Numbered from the stretch's first letter, positions 1-7,082 are shown. The stretch is 22,353 nucleotides of DNA from JAGIBJ01 sp047604965 (GCA_047604965.1 JASGGQ010000030.1:1-22353); one strand, 5' to 3'. Notes: generated from the letters alone by a model not told the origin. Numbers and translations are program-made.

Positions 1-35
1 ACCACCAGCCAGCCTGACACGACCCCAACCACCAC

Positions 36-69
36 TAATGCACGATCCGGGCTAATGCACGATCCGGGC
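36..69. repeat. 17-nt tandem direct repeat (2 copies)
   Basis: Two exact head-to-tail copies of TAATGCACGATCCGGGC lie at 36-52 and 53-69, followed by another TA. They sit about 140 nt outside the IS982-like element. No gene is supported in 1-200. The reverse-strand reading of this stretch is open but its protein looks like out-of-frame GC-rich sequence. The repeat may be the end of another mobile element or a slippage duplication. The duplication is seen directly; its origin is unknown. Confidence 0.7.
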
Positions 70-213
70 TAGACCGAGGCAGCTCCCCGACGGACACCAG
101 TCATGCGGCACCCAACCCGCGAATATCAGTCTGACCCACCGTCGCTGCCCCCGAGCCACCCGCCACCAGACCCCCGAAAAACACGCCCACCACTTGACAA
201 TGGGCTCCATATC

Positions 214-227
214 AGATGATTGATTCC
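214..227. repeat. IS982-like terminal inverted repeat, left
   Basis: AGATGATTGATTCC pairs with the right-end copy at 1200-1213 with one mismatch. It lies just past the stop codon end of the minus-strand transposase, as expected for an IS terminus. Confidence 0.65.
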
Positions 228-235
228 ATGGTGGG

Positions 236-1105
236 TTAGGCGATGTAGTCGACGAGGGCGCGGCTGGGTCGGCCGAGCTGGTGGTTGAGCGTGATCGCTG
301 CTGCCAGGCAGCAGAACCGTTGCAGGATGCGTTCGCGAAGCCCGGCAAGGGTGCGGGCGCCGTGGCGTTCCAACGTCAAGAGGTCCTTACAGGTCCAGAA
401 GATCGACTCGATCCGTTGGCGGATCGGCGCGAGATGCGGCCCGTCGCCGGGCTCGTCGGTCCGGCGGGACCGCACGATCGTGGCGTCGCGTTCAGCGACG
501 GCGGTCTGAAACGCGCGACCGGCGTAGCCCTTGTCGCCCAGCAATATCTCGCCGCCGTGGCGCCTACAGCGATCCAAGAGGACCAGGCCGATCTCGCGTT
601 CGTCCCGTTTGGGAGAGCAGACCCCCAGAGCACGTGGGGTGCCGTCCGGGGAGAAGATCGCATGCAACCGAAAGCCCCAGAAGAACCGGCTGTAACTCGC
701 GCAGTAGCCGTAATCGGCGGCATCGCCGAGCGCGGAGCGCTTGACCGTCTCCCGGGAGCGGGCGCATTCGATCGGGGTCGAGTCGATGAGCAACAGATCG
801 TCGGTCGCACCCGGGCTCTGGGCGGCGAAGACGCTCATCAGCGACTCCAAGGCCTCGGTCAGCTTGCGGCGCCTCTTGAAGTACCCCGGCTGCTTGGGCA
901 GCTGCGGAAACAGGTCGCCGAGTCGCTTCGCGGCGACCTTCAGAAACCTCCGGTCCGACGAGATACCCATGATCGCCTGCGCGACACACAAAGTGACGAT
1001 CTCCGCGTCACTGACCCAACGACGAGCGTTACCGATTGGCCAAGGCAGAAGGTCGTCAGCGGTGACGAATACCGTGGTGAGCAGCAGGTCGAGATCGGCG
1101 AGCAT
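236..1105 (-). CDS. IS982-like family DDE transposase
   Basis: The protein catalyses cut-and-paste transposition of its own element. From the ATG at 1105 it is 289 aa, the normal length for IS982 transposases. The catalytic acidic triad is visible in the blocks LLLIDSTPIE (first Asp), LLGDKGYAG (second Asp) and RQRIESIFW (Glu). The block ADYGYCASYSRFFWGFRLH between them is typical of this family. An in-frame extension to 1207 would add Arg-rich residues that cover the inverted repeat, so the shorter start is preferred. No frameshift or internal stop is seen, so the element may still be active. The identification rests on motifs read by eye. Confidence 0.88.
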   Translation of the reverse strand: MLADLDLLLTTVFVTADDLLPWPIGNARRWVSDAEIVTLCVAQAIMGISSDRRFLKVAAKRLGDLFPQLPKQPGYFKRRRKLTEALESLMSVFAAQSPGATDDLLLIDSTPIECARSRETVKRSALGDAADYGYCASYSRFFWGFRLHAIFSPDGTPRALGVCSPKRDEREIGLVLLDRCRRHGGEILLGDKGYAGRAFQTAVAERDATIVRSRRTDEPGDGPHLAPIRQRIESIFWTCKDLLTLERHGARTLAGLRERILQRFCCLAAAITLNHQLGRPSRALVDYIA

Positions 1106-1199
1106 CGAGGCCCTCCAGGCCGGCGGTGACAGAACGCACCGCCGGTTTCGACCTGCTGCGCTACAACTCCTACGACCCAACCGACCCCACCACCCCCGC

Positions 1200-1213
1200 G
1201 GAATCAACCATCT
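1200..1213. repeat. IS982-like terminal inverted repeat, right
   Basis: GGAATCAACCATCT is the inverted partner of the left copy at 214-227. It lies about 95 nt upstream of the transposase start codon. Confidence 0.65.
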
Positions 1214-1312
1214 AGGGGCCCCTACCGACGCCCACAGCGTGCACCGGAATTAGAATCTCTCGTCGCACGAATTCACCGATGACCTCACGTTACCCTACTA
1301 AACGAAGTGTGT

Positions 1313-1323
1313 TTAACCGTTAA
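1313..1323 (+). promoter_or_regulatory. candidate operator palindrome upstream of the RiPP operon
   Basis: TTAAC-C-GTTAA is an 11-nt palindrome in an unusually AT-rich patch of this GC-rich window. A second inverted pair, TAAAC at 1299-1303 and GTTTA at 1311-1315, overlaps it. It lies immediately 5' of a possible -10 element (TAGCCT, 1325-1330), where a repressor or activator would act. No regulator gene is present in the cluster, so the binding protein is unknown. Confidence 0.35.
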
Positions 1324-1324
1324 T

Positions 1325-1330
1325 TAGCCT
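1325..1330 (+). promoter_or_regulatory. candidate -10 element of the RiPP operon
   Basis: TAGCCT fits the actinobacterial TANNNT -10 pattern and is identical to the hexamer before the small membrane protein at 16871. It would give a 5' leader of roughly 70 nt containing the hairpin at 1365-1392. No convincing -35 was found. Confidence 0.35.
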
Positions 1331-1364
1331 TTGAGATCCGTCCGTTGGCGCGTTACCGTTCGGC

Positions 1365-1392
1365 CACGGCGACGAAGTTCTGCGTCGCCGTG
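1365..1392 (+). promoter_or_regulatory. 5'-leader hairpin just before the mpaB-like ribosome binding site
   Basis: CACGGCGACG (1365-1374) and CGTCGCCGTG (1383-1392) form a perfect 10-bp stem with an 8-nt loop. The GGAAGGA ribosome binding site starts two or three bases after the stem (1395-1401), so the fold could stack on or mask it. It could instead act as a transcription-factor site or transcript-stabilising structure. Confidence 0.45.
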
Positions 1393-1408
1393 CCGGAAGG
1401 AACCAACG

Positions 1409-2332
1409 ATGCGCCCCCAGGATTTCGACGCCGTGCTCGCGCTCTTCCGCGGTACCCGCTCGCTCGGCGACGACCAGGCTGCTGCCCTGCGACTCGACCT
1501 CCCGGCGATGCGCTTCACCGCCACGCCAGCAGTCGGTGACGCGGTGGAGGCGCGGTGCGACCACCTTGATGGAGAACTCGTCGAAAGCTCCGAGATCGCC
1601 TTCGACGATGATCTCTTCGTCGCAGTCGAGCGCTACAGCGGAGCGGAGTTCCTTCCGATCAGCGGCCCGATGATGCTGCGCGTGCTCGACGCCGACGATC
1701 TCGCTGCGTTGCTCGATCACGCACGCGCCGCCGATCGCGACGGCGCCCTCGGCGAGATGGCGATGCACCCGTACGTCCACGTCGCCGATCAGTGCGGCCT
1801 CGGGCGCGGATCGTGCGGTGGCACGGCGCACCGCACCTTTGTGACCGCACAAGGCGAGGAGTTCACGACGGTCGTTGGCGCCGCGCCGCACGGCGGCGAC
1901 GACTGCGCTTCGCGCTGCCAGACGCCCGAGGTGCGGGAGGCACTTGCCGCGCTCGCCCCGCACGAGCGCATGCTGATCGCCCGCTATCTCGAAGTGCTCG
2001 ATGTCGCTCGCGCTCTGGCGCAGCGGTACTCGGCGCCGTGCCGGCCTGCAGTCCTGGGCGCGAGCGCCCTCGCAGACCAGCCGGTCGGCTCGACCCACGT
2101 GCTGCGGCTCGGCGACGGCTTCGCGCTGTTCGACCCGGCAACGCGCGCCGTCGCGTCGATCGGCCACGCCGCTGCCGAGTTCGTCCGCGCGGCCAGCCGG
2201 TCACGTGAGGCGTTGGATGAGGCGGCCGGCCGGCTCGGTATGACGCCGCGCGAATTCGATGCCGCCACGGTCACGCTCGCACGCAACCTCGAAGGCTCGG
2301 GCATCCGGCTGCCACTGCTGAGCGCCGCATGA
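1409..2332 (+). CDS. mpaB: daptide-type RiPP recognition protein with C-terminal PqqD-like domain
   Basis: This is the first gene of the cluster, encoding 307 aa. The ATG at 1409 is chosen because GGAAGGA lies 7 nt upstream; the open frame runs back to 1331 but without a ribosome site. Residues about 230-298 (DGFALFDPATRAV onward to the ARNLEGSGI helix) have the strand-strand-helix pattern of PqqD-like RiPP recognition elements, which bind precursor leaders. The middle carries Cys129, Cys136, Cys166 and Cys170, a spacing that could bind metal. Assignment as the MpaB-like partner is by inference from its place next to the three C-terminal modification enzymes. Its stop overlaps the next start by 4 nt (ATGA), which suggests translational coupling. 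The N-terminal 220 residues are otherwise unrecognised. Confidence 0.72.
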   Translation: MRPQDFDAVLALFRGTRSLGDDQAAALRLDLPAMRFTATPAVGDAVEARCDHLDGELVESSEIAFDDDLFVAVERYSGAEFLPISGPMMLRVLDADDLAALLDHARAADRDGALGEMAMHPYVHVADQCGLGRGSCGGTAHRTFVTAQGEEFTTVVGAAPHGGDDCASRCQTPEVREALAALAPHERMLIARYLEVLDVARALAQRYSAPCRPAVLGASALADQPVGSTHVLRLGDGFALFDPATRAVASIGHAAAEFVRAASRSREALDEAAGRLGMTPREFDAATVTLARNLEGSGIRLPLLSAA

Positions 2333-3114
2333 GCACTGGCCTTGGTGCCACGCTCGAGCGAGCCGGTTTCGATGTCGAGCCGTTCTACGGCGAGCTCGGA
2401 GCGACGATCTACAGCGCGTTCGCGCAGCACGATCGCGACGAGTCCGACGCGATCGCGCGGATCGTCGGTCGCGGCTTGCGGATACTCGAACTCGCCTGCG
2501 GCGACGGGCGAGTGATGCTTCCGCTGCTCCTGCGCGGCAACGAGGTCGTCGGCGTGGACGACTCCGCGCCGATGCTCGCGATCCTCGAGCAGCGCCTCGC
2601 CCGGCTGAGGCACCTCGACGACCGCTGGGCACTCGCTCACCAGTCGATGACCGAGTCGGTCGAGGGGGCGCCGTTCGACTGGGTCGTGATCGCGGCAGGG
2701 ACGATCACGCTGCTCGCGGCCGACGACCGCCAGATCGTTTACCGGCGCGTCGCCGAAGCGCTTGACCCCCAGGACGGCCGCTTTCTGCTCAGCTCGTGGG
2801 GCTTTGCGGAGGGCGCAGAACCGTCGGCGACGACGCGGCTCGTGCATCTCGACAATCTCGGGATCGTCGTGACGTTCCACGAGGAGCTGGCGCCGTCGAA
2901 GGCGTACCGCGACGTGTACGTCGTGCCAAGCCTCGTCGGCGGAGCGCCAGTCAGCGGCAAGGTGCTGCATTCGCGCACTGCGGTGCTGCCGATCGAGCAG
3001 CTCGTCGCCGAGCTGGAGAACGCCGGGCTCACAATCGAACGCCGTATCGAGCTGCCGCAGGGCGACCGCGTCGCCGAGCTGCTCGTCGCGCGGCCAGGAC
3101 GCCGCAATGACTGA
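2329..3114 (+). CDS. mpaM: SAM-dependent methyltransferase, daptide type
   Basis: The 261-aa class I methyltransferase has motif I at residues 54-60 (ELACGDG), an acidic motif II near VDDS (76-79) and a DWVVIAAGTI motif after it. In known daptide pathways this enzyme N,N-dimethylates the new C-terminal amine made by the aminotransferase, using S-adenosylmethionine. That role here is inferred from the neighbouring class III aminotransferase and iron-ADH-like protein. The gene starts inside the stop of the mpaB-like gene and overlaps the aminotransferase start by 8 nt, so the three are probably translated together. Length and fold are ordinary for a small-molecule or peptide N-methyltransferase. 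The exact substrate cannot be read from the sequence alone. Confidence 0.82.
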   Translation: MSTGLGATLERAGFDVEPFYGELGATIYSAFAQHDRDESDAIARIVGRGLRILELACGDGRVMLPLLLRGNEVVGVDDSAPMLAILEQRLARLRHLDDRWALAHQSMTESVEGAPFDWVVIAAGTITLLAADDRQIVYRRVAEALDPQDGRFLLSSWGFAEGAEPSATTRLVHLDNLGIVVTFHEELAPSKAYRDVYVVPSLVGGAPVSGKVLHSRTAVLPIEQLVAELENAGLTIERRIELPQGDRVAELLVARPGRRND

Positions 3115-4363
3115 CGCGACGCCGGCATGGCCGGCGCTCACGGCGTTCGGCCAGCAGCTACCACCGGAACGCGTCGCGGTGCGCGCCACCGGCAACCGCG
3201 TCAAATTCGCCGACGGAAAGACGCGCTTGTGCGCAACGAGCGGCCTCTGGAACGTCAACCTCGGCTACAGCTACGAGCCAGTCATCAACGCGGTCGCAAC
3301 TGCGCTCGCCGACGGGTCGTACCTGCCTGCCTTTCGCACGTCGCACGGTCGCCTCGACGCGGCCTCGGCTGCGCTGCTCGACCTCGTCGGCGCGCCGTAT
3401 CGGCGCGTGTTCTGGACGACCGGTGGTGCGTCGAGCGTCGAGGCGTCGATCAAGCTCGCGAGGATCACGCAGCAGGTTCGCGGCGAGCGTGGCCGTCGCA
3501 AGGTCGCGTCGCTGCACCGAGGCTTCCACGGGCTGACGCAGGGAACGATGGCGCTCACCGGCGATCCGTTCGACCGGCGGCTCTACGCCACCGACCAGCG
3601 GGAGATTCTGCACCTGCGGCTCGACGCGCCCGGCGCACACGATCGCGCGCTAGCGCTCGGCCCGCAGCTCACGGCGATCGTGATCGAGCCGGTGAGCGGC
3701 ACCGGCACGGTGCCCCTGTCGGCCGACGACCTCGAACTCGTCGCGGGCCTGCAGCGACAGGGTACGATCGTGATCGCCGACGAGGTTGCCACCGGATTTG
3801 GCCGGACGGGGGTGCTTCTGGCCTCGCACACGTGGCCGTCGCCGCCAGATCTTGTGTGCCTCTCAAAGGCACTGACCAATGGCGCCGTCCCAGCTGGCGT
3901 GGTTCTGCTCGCGTCGTCGATCGTCGCCGCGCTCGACGACGCGCCGGAGACGATCCTGATGCATGCGGAGACCGGGGCCGGGCACCCGACGGCGGCTGCC
4001 GCCGTCGCTGCCGTATGCGCGGCATTCGCCAATCCGGTGCAGATGCGGGCGCTGCGCGATCGTGCGGAGGCCTTCGCGGCGCACGTCGAACAGGCGGTCG
4101 CCAATGCGGGCGCCGACGTGGGAATCTCACGTAGCGGCGCTGGCGCCTTCCAGACGTTGCACGTCGACACAGCGGCAACGCGCCCGCAGCTCATCGCTGA
4201 TCTCGTCGAACGGATCCGCGATCGCGGCGTCGTCGTGCACCCGGCGCCGTCCGGCGTCACGCTCGTCCCGCCGCTGATAACTGAGCAGTCCGACGCCGAG
4301 ACGATCGTAGGCGAGACGCTTGACGTGCTCGCGAGCGTCGCCCAGACGCAGGTCACAGCGTGA
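3107..4363 (+). CDS. mpaD: class III PLP-dependent aminotransferase, daptide type
   Basis: The 418-aa protein is a fold-type I class III aminotransferase. Visible motifs are FWTTGGASSVEASIKLAR (102-119; the phosphate-binding and helix region), HRGFHG (137-142), IADEVATGFGRTG (223-235; the Asp that holds the pyridine nitrogen is D225) and CLSKALTNG (251-259), with K254 the PLP-binding lysine. In daptide biosynthesis the homologous enzyme converts the C-terminal ketone, made by oxidative decarboxylation of Thr, into an amine. The gene overlaps both neighbours (8 nt upstream, 4 nt downstream). All key residues look intact. A small-molecule aminotransferase is possible from sequence alone, but the gene set around it and the Thr-ending precursors argue for the daptide role. 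Confidence 0.88.
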   Translation: MTDATPAWPALTAFGQQLPPERVAVRATGNRVKFADGKTRLCATSGLWNVNLGYSYEPVINAVATALADGSYLPAFRTSHGRLDAASAALLDLVGAPYRRVFWTTGGASSVEASIKLARITQQVRGERGRRKVASLHRGFHGLTQGTMALTGDPFDRRLYATDQREILHLRLDAPGAHDRALALGPQLTAIVIEPVSGTGTVPLSADDLELVAGLQRQGTIVIADEVATGFGRTGVLLASHTWPSPPDLVCLSKALTNGAVPAGVVLLASSIVAALDDAPETILMHAETGAGHPTAAAAVAAVCAAFANPVQMRALRDRAEAFAAHVEQAVANAGADVGISRSGAGAFQTLHVDTAATRPQLIADLVERIRDRGVVVHPAPSGVTLVPPLITEQSDAETIVGETLDVLASVAQTQVTA

Positions 4364-5439
4364 CCGCCGGCGGCGTCCTTGAGCTCGTCGACGCCGGCCT
4401 GCGTGACGCCTCGACGCTCGAGCACTGGGTCGCCGATCCCTGCTTCGTCGAGCTCGAAGGGAGCTACAACGACGTCGCGACGGTGTCTGCGCTCGTGGCC
4501 GAGCGCGCGCCGCGCGAGGTCGTGGCCGTCGGCGGCGGCACGCTGCTGGACGCCGTCAAGGTGACCAGGGCGCTACGCTGCGGTCGGCTTTCCATCGCCG
4601 TGCTCGACGCCCCGCCGCGGCGCTCGCTCGTCATGGTCCGCGAACAGGTCGACGGCTGGCGCCTACGCGCCGTCGCTTCGACCTTCGGTACCGGCGCCGA
4701 GGCGAGCGCCGTCGCCGTCGCCGCCACACGCACGGCACGTCGCCGCCTGATGCTCGCCGGCCCTGTGATCGCGCCGGACGAGGGCGTCTCCGCGCCCGGG
4801 CTGATCGCAGGGCTGCCGCCGGAACTCGTGGGCGCGGGACTGCGCGAGGTGCTGTATCGGCTGACGGGACCGCTGACAACCAGCAACACCCCGTGGAGCG
4901 CCTTCGAGCTCGAGCTGCTCGCGCGACTCGACGCCCAAGCCCGAGGCGAGGCACGGCTCGGGGCGATCGCCGCGGCGAGCCCGAGACTCCACGCGCCCGC
5001 GCTGCGGTCGGTGCGCGACCCGTTTGCCTATCGCGGGTGGTACCTCGCGCATGAGCTAGCCTGCGCCGCCGGTGTGACCAAGATCGTGGCAACCGACTGG
5101 CTGCTGCCGCGGCTACTCGCGCTGCACAGGGCGTCGCCGCAGCTCGCGGTCCTCACCGAGTCGGTCGCGGCCCGTGAGGTCGAACGCCGCCTCGCGGACC
5201 TCGGCTGGTCCGGTGCGGGTCCTGGTGAGCGGCTCGCGGCGTTTGCCGCTGCGCTCTCGCCAGCGCCCCCCGCGATCGGGCCGTGGCGTCCCACCCGGGC
5301 AACGCTGATCGACGCGATCGACGCCACCGCGCAGCGCTGGCCGACTATGCACTGGACGCTCGCGCCGGTCTCGGCGTCCGACCTCGCCGACGCCCTGCGG
5401 TCGCCCGGCCTTCTCGGAGTCGATCGATGCTCGATCTGA
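4360..5439 (+). CDS. mpaC: iron-ADH-fold oxidoreductase, probable oxidative decarboxylase of the C-terminal Thr
   Basis: The 359-aa protein starts at a GTG that overlaps the mpaD-like stop (GTGA). The NAD-binding block AVGGGTLLDAVK (56-67) and STFGTGAEAS (107-116) place it in the iron-containing alcohol dehydrogenase superfamily. In daptide pathways the family member oxidises the side-chain hydroxyl of the C-terminal Thr, and the resulting beta-keto acid loses CO2. Where classical enzymes carry the metal-binding D-x3-H block, this one reads LREVLYRLTG (161-170), so two ligands seem to be missing. Only H231 in YLAHELA resembles a later ligand. The enzyme may be metal-independent or use other residues. 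The family is clear; the reaction is inferred from context. Confidence 0.78.
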   Translation: MTAGGVLELVDAGLRDASTLEHWVADPCFVELEGSYNDVATVSALVAERAPREVVAVGGGTLLDAVKVTRALRCGRLSIAVLDAPPRRSLVMVREQVDGWRLRAVASTFGTGAEASAVAVAATRTARRRLMLAGPVIAPDEGVSAPGLIAGLPPELVGAGLREVLYRLTGPLTTSNTPWSAFELELLARLDAQARGEARLGAIAAASPRLHAPALRSVRDPFAYRGWYLAHELACAAGVTKIVATDWLLPRLLALHRASPQLAVLTESVAAREVERRLADLGWSGAGPGERLAAFAAALSPAPPAIGPWRPTRATLIDAIDATAQRWPTMHWTLAPVSASDLADALRSPGLLGVDRCSI

Positions 5440-6599
5440 CCTTTGTGCTCGACCCGCAGGCCGGACTGGTCGACTGGGGAGCGGTGTCTCCGCCGAGCGC
5501 CGAGGCGCCGTGGTGGACCTGCGTGGCCCATCTCGTCGGCGCGCCTGATAAGCCGTATGGCCTCGTCGGCGCGATCGCGACCACCCGTCGCGCAGCGATG
5601 GTCCGCGGCGCCGGCGAGGTCGTCGAGCGCTCGTGCCTAACGGCCGGGCAGGCGTACTGCGCCGAGCTGCCGATGCCCGCACCGAAGCCCGGCGCGTACC
5701 GGCGCGAGCTCGACCTCGAGGGGTGGGTCGTGCCTGGCTGGGAGGGAGCGCTTGTCGCGGCGCACGATCTGGTCAGCGGAGCTGTCGTGGAGGTCCCCGA
5801 GGTGCTGCTCGTCGACCGCGACGAGGAGGCCCACGGCGCGACCAACTTCGGCCCGTCGGGCTGCGCGGCGGGAACCTCGCCCGAGATGGCTGCCGCGCAC
5901 GCCCTGCTCGAGATCGTCGAGCGCGACGCCACTATCGACGCGTGGTCGCAGCTCCGGCCGGCCATTCGGCTCGACATCGCACATGCGTCACAGCTCGGCC
6001 TGGTCGACCGGGCGCTCGTCGCCCGAGTCAACGCCGTCTGCGACGCATTCGACCTGACGTTCGCGTGGTCGCTGTTGCCGGCGCTCGGTGGGGCGGTGCA
6101 GGTTGCATTCGGAGCGCTGCTCGACCGCGGCGGGTCGTGCCGCGGCATCGGCATGAAGTCGGCGCTTTCCCTGCCGTCGGCCTTGATGGGGAGCTTCGTC
6201 GAATCGCTCCAGCAGTTCGCCGTGCTGCGCAGCGAGTCGCCGCGCTTCAACCCTCAGCCGTCCTGCGATCAGGAGCGCGCGGGCCATTTCGCGTCCCCCG
6301 AGGGGCGTGCGGAGCTGTCGAACTGGATCGACTGCTGGCGCCCGGATCCGGGCTGGGTTCCCGAGCAGCCGGTCGCCGATCTCGCCGCACTGCTGCTCGC
6401 GATTGATGCGGTCGGCGCGACGCCGGTCGCCGTCGAACTCACGCCGCGCCTTCCTGAACCCGTCCAGGCGATGGGCTGGACGGTCGTCCAGTGCGCCATC
6501 CTCGGCCTCGCGCCCCTCACGATCAACGCCGCCGCTGACGTCGCGCATGTCTCAGCTCGCGAACCAGCGCTCAACCAAGCGCCGCATTTCATGATCTGA
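5427..6599 (+). CDS. stand-alone YcaO-domain protein
   Basis: YcaO enzymes use ATP to activate a peptide backbone amide, forming azolines, thioamides or amidines. The ATG at 5427 overlaps the mpaC-like stop by 13 nt and gives 390 aa. The ATP-site blocks are recognisable: GAGEVVER (61-68), HALLEIVERDATIDAW (158-173) and SFVESLQQFAVLR (256-268). The C terminus reads NQAPHFMI, a weak version of the proline-rich tail of azoline-forming YcaOs. No E1-like/ocin-ThiF partner, TfuA or dehydrogenase gene lies in the cluster, so any partner role would have to come from the mpaB-like RRE protein. It is placed directly before the precursor genes, which supports a role on them. A longer start at 5283 would only duplicate out-of-frame mpaC sequence. 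Confidence 0.85.
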   Translation: MLDLTFVLDPQAGLVDWGAVSPPSAEAPWWTCVAHLVGAPDKPYGLVGAIATTRRAAMVRGAGEVVERSCLTAGQAYCAELPMPAPKPGAYRRELDLEGWVVPGWEGALVAAHDLVSGAVVEVPEVLLVDRDEEAHGATNFGPSGCAAGTSPEMAAAHALLEIVERDATIDAWSQLRPAIRLDIAHASQLGLVDRALVARVNAVCDAFDLTFAWSLLPALGGAVQVAFGALLDRGGSCRGIGMKSALSLPSALMGSFVESLQQFAVLRSESPRFNPQPSCDQERAGHFASPEGRAELSNWIDCWRPDPGWVPEQPVADLAALLLAIDAVGATPVAVELTPRLPEPVQAMGWTVVQCAILGLAPLTINAAADVAHVSAREPALNQAPHFMI

Positions 6600-6630
6600 G
6601 GGACCAGAACTTCACTCATGATCGTCCGTA

Positions 6631-6636
6631 TACATT
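6631..6636 (+). promoter_or_regulatory. possible internal -10 element before the precursor genes
   Basis: TACATT lies in the AT-rich 58-nt gap between the YcaO gene and the first precursor. It fits TANNNT and would start transcription just upstream of the AGGAG at 6644-6648. No good -35 is visible. The octamer TCATGATC occurs twice nearby (6589-6596 and 6616-6623) and could be a regulator half-site. A separate promoter would allow high precursor expression. Confidence 0.3.
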
Positions 6637-6657
6637 CATCACTAGGAGACAAGTAAC

Positions 6658-6828
6658 ATGTCGCAGACTGCTGCACTTGATACGTCGGTCGAGCCGCTGC
6701 GCGCGTTCGACGTCTGCGTTGAGCCGCTCGAGTCGCTCGAGGCACCCGGATTCTGGGGCACCGCCGGCGGCGTGGCCGGCGGCGTGGTCATCGGCTACGG
6801 CACCGTGGCCTTGTTCGTCTGGACCTAG
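6658..6828 (+). CDS. mpaA: daptide-type RiPP precursor peptide 1 (56 aa)
   Basis: The gene has a strong AGGAG site (6644-6648) 9 nt before the ATG. The leader contains VEPLESLEAPGFW, which aligns with APLESLEAPSFW of the next peptide; an earlier half-copy (VEPLRAFDV) precedes it. The following core is hydrophobic and glycine-rich and ends in FVWT, with Thr as the last residue. A C-terminal Thr is required for the oxidative decarboxylation step of daptides. If cleavage follows EAP, the core is 26 residues with Thr at 5, 19 and 26 and Tyr at 17 as hydroxyl residues. The only Cys (residue 20) is in the leader. The cleavage position is inferred. Confidence 0.87.
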   Translation: MSQTAALDTSVEPLRAFDVCVEPLESLEAPGFWGTAGGVAGGVVIGYGTVALFVWT

Positions 6829-6882
6829 GCCGAGGCGAACCGAACCGTTCACGCGCGAACGAGTCAGAGAGGGGGTGAACGC

Positions 6883-7014
6883 ATGAATATGAGCAACTTG
6901 GACCTGGAGGTCGCACCGCTGGAGAGTCTCGAAGCCCCGAGCTTCTGGGAGGGCTTCAAGCTCGGCTTCCCGGCCGGCGTCGGGATCGGCATCGCGATCT
7001 TCGTCGCCACCTGA
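6883..7014 (+). CDS. mpaA: daptide-type RiPP precursor peptide 2 (43 aa)
   Basis: The ATG at 6883 follows AGAGGGGGTG with 5-nt spacing; a second in-frame ATG at 6889 is possible. The leader block VAPLESLEAPSFW matches precursor 1, and the peptide ends in IFVAT, again with a terminal Thr. The core is hydrophobic with GxGxG spacing and one Lys and one Glu, consistent with a membrane-active helix. If cleavage follows EAP, the core has no Cys and only the first Ser and last Thr carry hydroxyls, which limits what a YcaO or glycosyltransferase could modify. The two leaders match better than the two cores, as expected when the leader is the enzyme docking site. Confidence 0.87.
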   Translation: MNMSNLDLEVAPLESLEAPSFWEGFKLGFPAGVGIGIAIFVAT

Positions 7015-7025
7015 TGCTGCACTGC

Positions 7026-7058
7026 TGGTGGCCCGGGCGAACGACGCCCGGGCCACCA
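7026..7058 (+). terminator. strong hairpin between precursor and export genes
   Basis: TGGTGGCCCGGGCG (7026-7039) and CGCCCGGGCCACCA (7045-7058) form a perfect 14-bp, GC-rich stem with an AACGA loop. It starts 11 nt after the precursor 2 stop. No T-run follows, so it may be a partial terminator or a 3' stabiliser that gives more precursor than processing mRNA. The next gene starts 24 nt after the stem. Confidence 0.7.
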
Positions 7059-7082
7059 CACAACCACTTTGAGGACGGGCAT

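Larger units (their letters stand above)
201..1220 (-). mobile_element. IS982-like insertion sequence (boundaries approximate)
   Basis: The element is about 1 kb, the usual size for IS982 members, and carries one transposase on the minus strand. The imperfect terminal inverted repeats are AGATGATTGATTCC at 214-227 and GGAATCAACCATCT at 1200-1213 (13 of 14 matching when inverted). GGGCTCC-like and GGGGCCCC-like sequences lie just outside each. No clear target-site duplication could be read, so the exact ends are uncertain. It lies directly upstream of the RiPP cluster promoter region. Confidence 0.72.

Noticed and set aside
1..200. Possible end of a second transposase on the minus strand
   Set aside because: The open frame is short, lacks a catalytic motif and runs into the IS982-like transposase in another frame; only the 17-nt tandem repeat is supported.
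281..1129. 282-aa plus-strand open frame over the transposase
   Set aside because: It is the antisense of an intact DDE transposase and carries no motif; long antisense frames are common in high-GC DNA.
1984..3258. 424-aa minus-strand open frame across the mpaB-like and methyltransferase genes
   Set aside because: Shadow frame, rich in Arg/Ala/Asp without a domain, while the plus strand carries clear motifs and coupled starts.
3583..4425. 280-aa minus-strand Ser/Thr-rich frame over the aminotransferase
   Set aside because: Composition is that of reverse-complemented GC-rich codons; no ribosome site or motif.
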